In this document: piece by piece, positions 1 to 7,828 of the stretch
Layout: every line of letters starts with the position of its first letter
Numbering within the stretch: position 1 is the first letter of the stretch
DNA from: Microbacterium sp. LWS13-1.2
GTDB lineage: Bacteria > Actinomycetota > Actinomycetes > Actinomycetales > Microbacteriaceae
DNA length: 64,000 bases
Assembly (NCBI RefSeq): GCF_040144835.1
Contig: NZ_CP151632.1
Location: 3,410,001 to 3,474,000, forward strand
Direction of reading: 5' to 3'
Program-made: the position numbers and the translations under genes
The notes under the pieces: model-generated
The model's input: only the letters and a program-made list of their open reading frames with translations
Told to the model about the DNA's origin: nothing
Database searches by the model: none

Positions 1-94
1 CACGACGGTCGTGTGTCCGAATCGTTGTGGAATCTGTCCCTGTCGTCAAGCTCGCCACGGATAGAGTCGCGGGACCCCCCTCGATGGAGACGCC

Positions 95-1108
95 GTGCGA
101 CGATCCCTTCCCCTCGCCCTCGCCGCCCTTGCCGTTCTCGGCACGCTCACCGCGTGCGCGCCGGCGGAGCAGGATGCTGCGGGCCGGACGCCCGCTGCGA
201 CCCCTGCCGCGACATCTTCTCCGACGCCGACGCCCGCCCCGACTCTGGTGAACGCGGGGACGTCTCCGCCAGGCGTTTTCGGCGGGGACTGTGAGGTTGC
301 AGTGCCTGCCGCTGTGCTCGCGGCCGCGACAGGCATAGAGGGAATCGAGGTGACGCGTCGGGACGTGAACTGGACCCGCGCGATCAACAACATCGGCGGG
401 CTCGTCTGCGAATGGCGCGGCGGAAACGTCTCGGGAGAGGTCACGATCCTCCCGAAGGTGGGACTCGATGGCGCGGCCCTGCCTGCTGCCGAGGCCGACT
501 ACTACTTCGGGGCTTGCGACTGGGGCTGCTCGTGGGAGGCGGAATCCGCCGACCTCTGGATCAGCGGATACGCATCCGACCTGCCTGATCGCGGCCGCGC
601 CGAAACCGATCGGATCGGTGCCGAGATCGCTGCGGGCATCGCCGCCAACGCGGCCGGCGCAGGCATCGACTGGCAGCTCGACCGGACGCAGTGGTGGCCG
701 GCTCAGGAGTGTGAGACTCTCGCCGCTGAGCTGACGACTCACCTCGGTCAACCGGTGGCCGCGCAGGCCGCGGGTTACCACGACCCGCCGAGCGCGGCGA
801 CCGCGGTCGCCGATATCGCCTCGCGGCGTACGTGGTGCGCATTCGAGACCGACGGTCGGCAGATCGCGCTCGCAGTCTTCGAGTCGGGCGCGGCCTGGGA
901 CGTCCCCTGGGCCGATCTTGGTGAGGCGGTCGATCTCGGCGTTCCCGGAATCGGGGCGTACTTCTCTACTCAAGGCGGGTACCTGGGAGGGCAGGTCTAC
1001 GAGGCCACCGACGGAATCAACGCCATGACCGTCGAGATCGCGCCCGACAGCGGTTGGCACGCGGAGGACCTGGCTGCGGTCTTCGCGGAGGCTTTCGTCA
1101 CTCCCTGA
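95..1108 (+). CDS. Secreted lipoprotein, function unknown
   Basis: A 337-residue exported lipoprotein. The GTG start at 95 is chosen because GGAG lies six bases upstream and the protein then opens with a classical signal: RR, a hydrophobic stretch, and the lipobox LTAC with the lipidated Cys at residue 21. After a Thr/Pro/Ala-rich spacer (about 25-55) comes a globular part with several Cys (GGDCEV, LVCEWRG, GACDWGCSW, QECETL, WCAFE) that could form disulfides outside the cell. I do not recognise the family. The pattern resembles DUF3558-like actinobacterial lipoproteins only loosely. It converges with the PspC gene only six bases downstream. Confidence 0.85.
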   Translation: MRRSLPLALAALAVLGTLTACAPAEQDAAGRTPAATPAATSSPTPTPAPTLVNAGTSPPGVFGGDCEVAVPAAVLAAATGIEGIEVTRRDVNWTRAINNIGGLVCEWRGGNVSGEVTILPKVGLDGAALPAAEADYYFGACDWGCSWEAESADLWISGYASDLPDRGRAETDRIGAEIAAGIAANAAGAGIDWQLDRTQWWPAQECETLAAELTTHLGQPVAAQAAGYHDPPSAATAVADIASRRTWCAFETDGRQIALAVFESGAAWDVPWADLGEAVDLGVPGIGAYFSTQGGYLGGQVYEATDGINAMTVEIAPDSGWHAEDLAAVFAEAFVTP

Positions 1109-1114
1109 CCGACG

Positions 1115-1297
1115 TCAGCTCTCGTCCGGCATGAGGATCCACAGCAACAGGTACATCAGGATCGATACGCCGAAGAAGACGGTCGAGGCGACGGTGAGCA
1201 CGCGCACCGGCACCACGCTGCAGCCGAAGCGGTCCGCGATGCCCTGGCAGACCCCGGCGAGAATGCGTCCCCGTCTGGGACGAACCAGGCGATGCAT
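1115..1297 (-). CDS. PspC domain protein (copy 1)
   Basis: A 60-residue protein consisting of a single PspC domain. It has a basic N-terminus (RPRRGR), the family core ILAGVCQGIADRFG, and one membrane segment ending LLLWILMPDES. PspC domains are membrane-associated and in some bacteria take part in envelope-stress signalling; a role here is inference. It is a tandem paralogue of the next gene (1358-1540), same length and orientation, separated by 60 bp. No good Shine-Dalgarno is visible before the ATG. Confidence 0.85.
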   Translation of the reverse strand: MHRLVRPRRGRILAGVCQGIADRFGCSVVPVRVLTVASTVFFGVSILMYLLLWILMPDES

Positions 1298-1357
1298 GCG
1301 TTCATCATGGCGCGGCGAACCCCTGCGCGCCAGGGGCGGGCGAGCGGAACCCCGGCG

Positions 1358-1540
1358 TCAGCGCTCGGAGGGGACCAGGATCCAGAGCAGGATGTAGATC
1401 CACAGCGACAGGCCGAAGAAGACGACGGCGAGGACGGTGAGGATCCGGATCAGGGTCACGTTCCACCCGAAGCGGTTGGCGACGGCGGCGCAGACGCCGG
1501 CGATCCATCGGCCCTGCTGAGGTCTCACGAGTGCGTTCAT
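1358..1540 (-). CDS. PspC domain protein (copy 2)
   Basis: A second 60-residue PspC protein. It aligns end to end with its neighbour: RPQQGRWIAGVCAAVANRFG, then a membrane helix ending LLWILVPSER. The start was set at the ATG at 1540, since a much longer upstream extension in this frame only reads through the ABC-F gene in a non-coding frame. The pair probably arose by tandem duplication. Both copies follow the ABC-F gene on the same strand with about 100 bp between, so read-through from it is possible. Confidence 0.85.
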   Translation of the reverse strand: MNALVRPQQGRWIAGVCAAVANRFGWNVTLIRILTVLAVVFFGLSLWIYILLWILVPSER

Positions 1541-1644
1541 GAGTTCATCATCCGCGAGTCGGGGCGCCGGCGCACGGGTGCTGGCCCCCGGACAGTCGGG
1601 GGAGCAGCCCGCGGCCGGGCACGAAGCCCGGCCGCGGTGCGTCC

Positions 1645-3321
1645 TCAGCGCTCCGTCAACGTGCCGTCGCGGTCGAGCTCGAGCACGAGGCTGACGCCGA
1701 TGCGCTCGAGGAACGCGTCGTCGTGGCTCACCACGAGCACCGCGCCGCGGTAGGCGGCGATCGCGTCGACGAGTTGGTCGACCGTGTCGAGGTCGAGGTT
1801 GTTCGTCGGCTCGTCGAAGACGAGCAGCTGCGGCGGCGGATCGGCGAGCATGAGCCGGGCGAGAGCCACGCGGAAGCGCTCGCCACCCGACAGCGTGCCC
1901 ACCGGGCGTTCGACGGCCGCTCCTCGGATGAGGAACCGCGCCAGCCGGTTGCGCAGCTCGACGATCGTGACGCCGGGCGCAGACGGAACGACGTTGTCGA
2001 GCACGGATGCCGTGTCGTCGAGCCCGTCGACGCGCTGCGGGAGGTACCCGACGCGGTCGGTGTGCAGCTCGGCGCGTACCGAACTCAGGAACGGTGAGGC
2101 GGTTGCCGCGTCGAGCCCCGGAAACCCGGGGTCGTGGCCGCCGGCATCCGCACCTCTTCCTGAGTTCGGAACGCTTTCGGCGACCAGCCGCTCCAGCAGC
2201 GTCGTCTTGCCCGCTCCGTTCGGGCCGATCAGCGCGACCCGTTCGGGCCCCTGGATCACCCACGACCGCTCGCCGTCGCCGAGCGTCGCGATGCGACGGC
2301 CCGCTGGCACTCCGGGGTCGGGCAGGTCGATCTTCACGATGTCGTCGTCGCGCACGCGGCGCTCCGCGACATCGAGGGCCTCGCGCGCCGACGCCTCGCG
2401 CTCGGCCTTCTCGCCGCGCAGCTTGCCCGCCGAGACCTGGGCCGCCATCCGGCGTCCGTTCGCGACGATCTTCGGCACGCGCTTCTCCTCGTACGCCTTC
2501 TGCCCCATCGCGGCGCGGCGCGAGAGGGTGGTCTCGGCCTCGATGCGCTGGCGCTTCTCGCGTTTGACGGCCTGGCGGGCCGCTCGCTCGGCGTCACGGG
2601 CGGCGCCCTGCTCGGCATCCAACCATGCCCGCCACTGCGAGTACGGACCGCCGAACACCGACAGCTCGTTCGCATACAGCTCGGCGGTGTCGTCCATCAG
2701 CTCGAGCAGCGCCGTGTCGTGGCTGACCACCACAAGGGCGCCCCGCCACGAGCGCACCATGTCGTACAGCCGCGTGCGGGCGTCGCGGTCGAGGTTGTTG
2801 GTCGGCTCGTCGAGCAGCGCGATCTCGGGGCTGCGCAGACGGATGCCGGCGATCGCGGTGAGCACCGCCTCGCCGCCGGACAGCTGCCCGACGCTGCGGT
2901 CGAGCATGTCTGGTGCGAGTCCTGCCTCGGCGAGCGCGGCGTGCGCGCGCGCCTCGATGTCCCAGTCGGAGCCCACCGCGTCGAAGTGACGCGGATCGGG
3001 ATCGCCGGACTCGATGGCGCGCAGCGCGCGGAGGGTGTCGCCGACGCCGAGCAGGTCGGCGACGGGGCGGTCGACGTCGAGCGTCAGCCGCTGCGGCAGG
3101 TATGCGGCATCCGCTGTCCGGGCGATGTGCCCGGCGGAGGGCGTGAGGTCCCCGGCGATCAGGCGCAGCAGCGTGGACTTTCCGGAGCCGTTGCGGCCGA
3201 CGAGGCCGGTGCGGCCGGTGCCGAACGATCCGGAGACGTCGGCGAGGGCGACGGTGCCGTCGGCCCAGGCGAATGAGACCCGGTCGAGGACGATGACGGG
3301 TGTGAGAGTGTGTGCGGGCAT
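1645..3321 (-). CDS. ABC-F family ATP-binding protein
   Basis: A soluble twin-ATPase of the ABC-F family, 558 residues, without membrane segments. Domain 1 has Walker A GRNGSGKS (42-49), signature LSGGE (147-151) and Walker B ALLDEPTNNLD. A charged coiled linker follows (about 235-325). Domain 2 has GPNGAGKT (366-373), LSGGERFR and VFDEPTNNLD. ABC-F proteins act on the ribosome as translation factors or protect it from antibiotics; which applies here cannot be read from sequence. The ATG at 3321 is preferred because GGAGG precedes it, while the longer in-frame start has no ribosome binding site. The 5' leader is long (see the promoter at 3555-3583), a common trait of antibiotic-induced ABC-F genes. 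Confidence 0.88.
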   Translation of the reverse strand: MPAHTLTPVIVLDRVSFAWADGTVALADVSGSFGTGRTGLVGRNGSGKSTLLRLIAGDLTPSAGHIARTADAAYLPQRLTLDVDRPVADLLGVGDTLRALRAIESGDPDPRHFDAVGSDWDIEARAHAALAEAGLAPDMLDRSVGQLSGGEAVLTAIAGIRLRSPEIALLDEPTNNLDRDARTRLYDMVRSWRGALVVVSHDTALLELMDDTAELYANELSVFGGPYSQWRAWLDAEQGAARDAERAARQAVKREKRQRIEAETTLSRRAAMGQKAYEEKRVPKIVANGRRMAAQVSAGKLRGEKAEREASAREALDVAERRVRDDDIVKIDLPDPGVPAGRRIATLGDGERSWVIQGPERVALIGPNGAGKTTLLERLVAESVPNSGRGADAGGHDPGFPGLDAATASPFLSSVRAELHTDRVGYLPQRVDGLDDTASVLDNVVPSAPGVTIVELRNRLARFLIRGAAVERPVGTLSGGERFRVALARLMLADPPPQLLVFDEPTNNLDLDTVDQLVDAIAAYRGAVLVVSHDDAFLERIGVSLVLELDRDGTLTER

Positions 3322-3447
3322 GAGGCCTCCTATGTCAGTCGAGCGCTGACACCGAGGGACCGCGGGATCCGTCCGGAACGTGCCGGCCTGGGAAGGCTGA
3401 GGCATCGCGGGAGGAGAAGCGATGGATCGACGAGCAGCGCGGAATCG

Positions 3448-3531
3448 TCAGGCGCTGCGAGACGTCGAGGGTCGACGGAGCAGCGCGATTACAGCGCGGA
3501 CGCGTCGATCAGCTTCAAGGGAGTTCCTCAC
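3448..3531 (-). CDS. Possible leader peptide ORF upstream of ABC-F
   Basis: A GTG-started 27-codon ORF inside the ABC-F leader, ending 126 bases before the ABC-F start. It is Arg-rich and includes DRRVRA. Arg-x-Arg motifs are known to stall ribosomes with macrolides in Erm leader peptides, which is the only reason to list it. It has no visible Shine-Dalgarno. This is a weak candidate, inferred from position and residue content. Confidence 0.2.
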   Translation of the reverse strand: MRNSLEADRRVRAVIALLRRPSTSRSA

Positions 3532-3554
3532 CGAGGGGACAAAGGCCGTGAGAC

Positions 3555-3583
3555 ACCATAGCGGACGATGCTGACCATGGCCA
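3555..3583 (-). promoter_or_regulatory. Candidate promoter of the ABC-F gene
   Basis: On the minus strand, TGGCCA (3583-3578), a 17-base spacer and TATGGT (3560-3555) match a SigA-type promoter at four of six bases in each box. It would give a leader of about 225 bases. A small hairpin TGTCAG/CTGACA sits just before the Shine-Dalgarno of the ABC-F gene. Confidence 0.4.
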
Positions 3584-3593
3584 GGAAACGCGA

Positions 3594-4259
3594 TCAGCCG
3601 ACCGCATCGAGAGCCGTCAGCCGCTTGTCCAGGAATGCCGCCACATCGGCGAGCTCCTGCTCCGAGACGCTGTGCGTGAGGCCCGGGTACACGCGGCCGC
3701 TGAGTTCGGCGTGCTCGGGCAGCCACTGCGTGGTGTGCGCGACGACGAACTCCGGGATGACGTCGTCGTTCGTCCCCCGGCCCCAGAACACCGGCAGCCG
3801 CAGCTCGGCGAGCGCGGCGTCCCCCGCCAGCTCGCCGGGTGTGACGTAGCCGGACAGGTTGACGGCGTACGCGAAGCGCTGCGGCTCGAGGCGCATCGCC
3901 TGCAGTGACACCGCGCCGCCCTGCGAGAAGCCGAGGAGGCCGATGGATGCCGCACCCGCGGCATGCGCGTCGATCCACGTGATGACCGCCTCGGCGGCGC
4001 GGGTCACGTGCGAGGCGTCGCGCCCCTCCAGCCCTTCGATCGGATACCAGGAGCGTCCCGGGGCCGGCCACGGGGGTGCGAGGGGCGCGGCGAGGCTGGC
4101 GACCGCGAATGCCTCGGGCAAGTACTGACGCAGCGGATAGAGGTCGTGCTCGTCGGCGCCGTAGCCGTGGAGGAGCAGCAGCAGGTGCCGGCCGGCGACG
4201 GCCGACCGGTCGGTCGACCACAGCACGGCGTCGGCGTCGAGGACGAGCGCTTCCGGCAT
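3594..4259 (-). CDS. Alpha/beta hydrolase, carboxylesterase/phospholipase type
   Basis: A cytoplasmic serine esterase of 221 residues in the phospholipase/carboxylesterase family (Abhydrolase_2 type). It has the oxyanion segment LLHGYGADE (about 29-37) and the nucleophile elbow GFSQGG with Ser112. The acid residue is in GTNDDVIP (Asp165 or 166) and His196 is in LTHS. Length and motif order fit the family; the substrate is unknown. GGGAGG precedes the ATG. It is transcribed toward the ABC-F leader and is probably a single gene. Confidence 0.88.
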   Translation of the reverse strand: MPEALVLDADAVLWSTDRSAVAGRHLLLLLHGYGADEHDLYPLRQYLPEAFAVASLAAPLAPPWPAPGRSWYPIEGLEGRDASHVTRAAEAVITWIDAHAAGAASIGLLGFSQGGAVSLQAMRLEPQRFAYAVNLSGYVTPGELAGDAALAELRLPVFWGRGTNDDVIPEFVVAHTTQWLPEHAELSGRVYPGLTHSVSEQELADVAAFLDKRLTALDAVG

Positions 4260-4338
4260 GCCCTCATCCTCCCATCCGCGGCCGACACGGCGAAGGGCGG
4301 ATCCGAGCGCCGCAACCGGCAGCCTCCGGTCGGGCCGG

Positions 4339-4962
4339 TCAGATCTTGATCGGGAAGGTGAGCAGGATGCCGATCCCTACGGTCATCACGACCAATGCGA
4401 GCCCGAGGAGCACCCGACCGATCCAGGTCCGCACATCGCGTTGCGACATCGCGGTCAGGAACAGCACGAGGGCGAACAGCACCGTCAGCAGTGAGTAGTT
4501 GTCGCCGCGCTGGTTGCTCTCGAGAGCTTCGGCGAACTTGGCGTCCGCCCGCTCGTTGAGCTCCACCGCCTCCACCTCGCCCGGCGGCACGTATTCGTCG
4601 CGGGCGAAGGGAGCGTTCTCGACCATCCCGTCGGCCTGCCACGCGTCGAAGGCGACCGTGAACCACGGCTGGAAGCGTTCCTGGATGTACTGCGCCAGCT
4701 CGGTGTCGCCCTCGCCCTCCGCCAGCACCCACTGCGCGTAGACCGACAGGTCGAACTGCTGAGCCGCCCGCGCCTCGTTCTCGGCACTCGCGGCCTGGAT
4801 GCGGGCGCCCGACGCCTCGCTGAACGCGATCGACATCTCGCCGCCCCACTTCGACGACTCGAAGCCGCACCACGCCGTGAGCACCGCGGTGATCGACAGC
4901 ACGAAGACGCCCACGATGTCCTGGATGCGGCTGATACGCGTCTGCGGCGGGTCCTCGGCCAT
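4339..4962 (-). CDS. Membrane protein, function unknown
   Basis: A 207-residue protein with one membrane helix near the N-terminus (about 15-33) and two at the C-terminus (about 155-200), enclosing a polar, helical, acidic region of about 120 residues. The layout resembles DUF4337-type proteins, but I would not assign it. The ATG at 4962 is chosen because GGGAGG lies at good distance; the longer frame runs into the divergent gene. A TATTCT box about 30 bases upstream of the start suggests a short leader. Confidence 0.8.
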   Translation of the reverse strand: MAEDPPQTRISRIQDIVGVFVLSITAVLTAWCGFESSKWGGEMSIAFSEASGARIQAASAENEARAAQQFDLSVYAQWVLAEGEGDTELAQYIQERFQPWFTVAFDAWQADGMVENAPFARDEYVPPGEVEAVELNERADAKFAEALESNQRGDNYSLLTVLFALVLFLTAMSQRDVRTWIGRVLLGLALVVMTVGIGILLTFPIKI

Positions 4963-5059
4963 GGCGTCCTCCCGAAACGATGCCCTCAGAATAATGACGC
5001 ATCCGCATCGGCGCGGTGGACGCGCGGCAGGATCGGGACGGAGCGGGTATACAGGAGGC

Positions 5060-5647
5060 ATGTCCGTGCGCACCCCTGACCCCGAACCTGCGGGCGACGA
5101 GCCGTTCGGCCCGCCGGCGGGAAACATCTCGAATCCGGCCTGGCTGAGCGACATCGAGCTGGAGGAGGCGCGCCGCCGGCTGCCGATGCTCTACGTCGAG
5201 GGGGTGCCCGTGCGCACCGACGGGATGGGGCAGGTCACCCAGGTCGGCATCCTGCTGCGGGCGACACCGGTGGGTGAGATCTCGCGCACCATCGTCTCGG
5301 GCCGCGTCCGCTACGGCGAGACGGTCCGCGACGCCCTCTTCCGCCACCTCGAGAACGACCTCGGCCCGATGGCGTTCCCGATGCTCCCGCCGCAGCCGAC
5401 GCCGTTCACCGTGGCCGAGTACTTCCCCCTCCCCGGCATGACCGCCTACCACGACGACCGCCAGCATGCGGTGTCGCTCGCGTTCGTCGTGCCGGTGACC
5501 GGCACGTGCGAGCCCCGCCAGGACGCCCTCGAGGTCACCTGGCTGACTCCGGAGGAAGCGGCATCCGACGCCCTCTCGGCCGAGATGGAAGGCGGCCGGG
5601 GGACTCTGGTGCGCATGGCTCTCGCGAGCGTGGGCGCGCTGCGCTGA
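5060..5647 (+). CDS. Nudix-like protein with degenerate Nudix box
   Basis: A 195-residue protein with the shape of an actinobacterial Nudix-related family (DUF4916-like, from memory). The Nudix box lies around GRVRYGETVRDALFRHLEND. G-x5-E and the later R and G are in place, but the catalytic RE-x-x-EE positions read R-H-L-E-N-D, so the usual metal-binding glutamates are lost. It is probably not an ordinary pyrophosphohydrolase. Start: AGGAGG lies only one base from the ATG at 5060, whereas a GTG at 5066 has a seven-base spacing and may be the true start. It diverges from the membrane-protein gene. Confidence 0.82.
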   Translation: MSVRTPDPEPAGDEPFGPPAGNISNPAWLSDIELEEARRRLPMLYVEGVPVRTDGMGQVTQVGILLRATPVGEISRTIVSGRVRYGETVRDALFRHLENDLGPMAFPMLPPQPTPFTVAEYFPLPGMTAYHDDRQHAVSLAFVVPVTGTCEPRQDALEVTWLTPEEAASDALSAEMEGGRGTLVRMALASVGALR

Positions 5648-5709
5648 CCGATCGGCGCCCGCCGCCGGATCTCTTCGCGAACCGACGGCGTCGCCCTTAG
5701 GCTCGCAGG

Positions 5710-7623
5710 GTGACCCTCGAGCCCCTGCCGTTTCCATCCGCCGCCGCCGGGTGGGCGGCCTTCGCCGATGAGCGCCCCGGCGCCCGGATCGCCCGGGTCC
5801 GCGAGATCGATGGGCGGCTGAAGTCCGAGTCGTCGCTCACGACCGTCGAGCGTCTGGAGCTGTGGAACGACGCAGACATCGCCCTCAGCGAGGCCCTCAG
5901 CGAGGCCTACGTCCTGAGCGAGGCGCACCCCGATCAGGCCGTGCGCGAGCGCGCCGAGGCTCAGGTGCAGACGGTGGAGTCGCTCTCGGCGGCGCGGCTT
6001 CTCGACCGTGATCTCTGGAACGCCTTCGCGGATGCGTCGGCGACCGCGCTCGACGACGATCAGGCGCGGCTGCTCGCCCACCTGCTGCGCGACTTCCGGC
6101 GCGGCGGCGTCGAGCTCGACGATGCCGACCGCGAGCGCGCCCGGCAGCTGGCGGACCGCGACACCGAGCTGTCGCTGGCGTTCTCGCGGAACATCCGCGA
6201 CGGGCGTCGCGAGATCACCGTTCCCGCGGACGGACTGGCGGGCATGCCGCAGGACTTCCTCGACTCCCACCCCGCCGACGAGCACGGGCGGGTGACGCTG
6301 TCGACCGACTACCCCGACCTCATGCCGGTCCGCGACTACGCGCGCGAGCGCGCGACGCGGATCGCCCTGGTGAGCGCCTACAACGACCTCGCGTGGCCCG
6401 AGAACGACGCGATCCTGGCCGAACTGCTCGACGTCCGCGCCGAGCGTGCCCGGCTGCTCGGGTATCCCGACTGGGCGGACTACGAGACCGAGACCCGCAT
6501 GATCGGGTCGGGCGCGGCGATCCCCGCGTTCCTCTCCCGGCTCGACGATGCGTCGCGCTCGGCGGCGCAGGCGGAGTACCCGCAGCTGCTCGAGCGACTG
6601 CGGCGCGACGTCCCCGATGCGGAGGTCGTGACCATCGCCGACTTCTGGTACCTGCTGGGCGCGATCAAGCGCGAGCAGTACGACGTCGACGCCCAGCTGG
6701 TCCGCTCGTACTTCCCGTTCGAGCGGGTCGTGGCGGGCGTGCTCGATGTCACCGGCCGCCTGCTCGACGTCCAGTACGTGCCGGTCGACGCTGATGCCTG
6801 GCACGAGGACGTGCAGTCGTTCGACGTGATGCGCGGCGACGAGCGGCTCGGACGCATCCACCTCGACCTGCACCCGCGGGAGGGCAAGTTCAGCCACGCA
6901 GCCTGCTTCCCGCTGGCACCCGGCGTGGCGGGCCGGGTGCTCCCCGAGGCCGCGCTGCTGTGCAACTTCTCGCGCGGCCTTCTCGAGCACGACGAGGTGG
7001 TGACCTTCTTCCACGAGTTCGGTCACCTGGTGCACGACATCCTCGGCGGCCGCCAGCGATTCGCACGGTTCAGCGGAGTGGCGACCGAATGGGACTTCGT
7101 CGAGGCGCCGAGCCAGCTGCTCGAGGAGTGGGCATGGGATGCCGGAGTGCTCGCCTCGTTCAGCGGCGACGCGCAGGGCGAGCCCATTCCCGCCGACCTC
7201 GTGGCTCGGATGCGCACCGCCGACGCGTTCGGACGCGCGCTCGAGGTGCGCCGGCAGCTCGGGCACGCGAACGTGTCGTACCACCTGCACGTGGATCGGC
7301 CGGCCGATCTGCAGGCCGAGACCGAGCGGCTCTACGCGGCCGCCAGCCCGGTCCAGCCGCTGCCGGGGCTCCACTCCTACGCGGGGTTCGGCCACCTCAC
7401 CGGCTACGGCGCGTGCTACTACACGTACCAGTGGAGCCTCGTGATCGCGCGCGACCTGCTGAGCGGCTTCACCGGCGGACTCATGGATGCCGAGGCCGCG
7501 CGTCGCTACCGCTCCGAGGTGCTCGAACGGGGCGGATCGCGCGACGCGAACGACCTCGTCGAGGCGTTCCTCGGCCGCCCGTCGTCCTTCGAGGCGTACC
7601 GGGAGTGGCTCGCCGGCATCTGA
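5710..7623 (+). CDS. M3 family metallopeptidase (thimet oligopeptidase type)
   Basis: A 637-residue cytoplasmic zinc oligopeptidase. The zinc site is FFHEFGHLVHD with His435, Glu436 and His439, and the third ligand Glu465 is in WDFVEAPSQ, the M3 arrangement. The C-terminal half carries the conserved HSYAGFGHLTGYGACYYTYQWS region. These enzymes finish the breakdown of short peptides. The GTG start lacks a Shine-Dalgarno but has TAGGCT (5698-5703) six bases upstream, so the mRNA is probably leaderless. Slightly shorter than typical Dcp/thimet enzymes but intact. Confidence 0.93.
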   Translation: MTLEPLPFPSAAAGWAAFADERPGARIARVREIDGRLKSESSLTTVERLELWNDADIALSEALSEAYVLSEAHPDQAVRERAEAQVQTVESLSAARLLDRDLWNAFADASATALDDDQARLLAHLLRDFRRGGVELDDADRERARQLADRDTELSLAFSRNIRDGRREITVPADGLAGMPQDFLDSHPADEHGRVTLSTDYPDLMPVRDYARERATRIALVSAYNDLAWPENDAILAELLDVRAERARLLGYPDWADYETETRMIGSGAAIPAFLSRLDDASRSAAQAEYPQLLERLRRDVPDAEVVTIADFWYLLGAIKREQYDVDAQLVRSYFPFERVVAGVLDVTGRLLDVQYVPVDADAWHEDVQSFDVMRGDERLGRIHLDLHPREGKFSHAACFPLAPGVAGRVLPEAALLCNFSRGLLEHDEVVTFFHEFGHLVHDILGGRQRFARFSGVATEWDFVEAPSQLLEEWAWDAGVLASFSGDAQGEPIPADLVARMRTADAFGRALEVRRQLGHANVSYHLHVDRPADLQAETERLYAAASPVQPLPGLHSYAGFGHLTGYGACYYTYQWSLVIARDLLSGFTGGLMDAEAARRYRSEVLERGGSRDANDLVEAFLGRPSSFEAYREWLAGI

Positions 7624-7828
7624 CGTTTCGCCGACACAGCCGGGGGATGTAGGGTTCACCTACCCTGATACGCAGTCACCTGCGACACAACCCCCCGGTG
7701 TCGTCGAGGACGATGCGGCCACCGCTGCTCGCGGGCGAGGCGATACGTTCGCCGGCGCCGTGGGCCAGGACGCACGCCTCCGCCGAGCGCACTCGCCGAC
7801 ACAGCAAGCCAGAAGCGGAGACACACCG

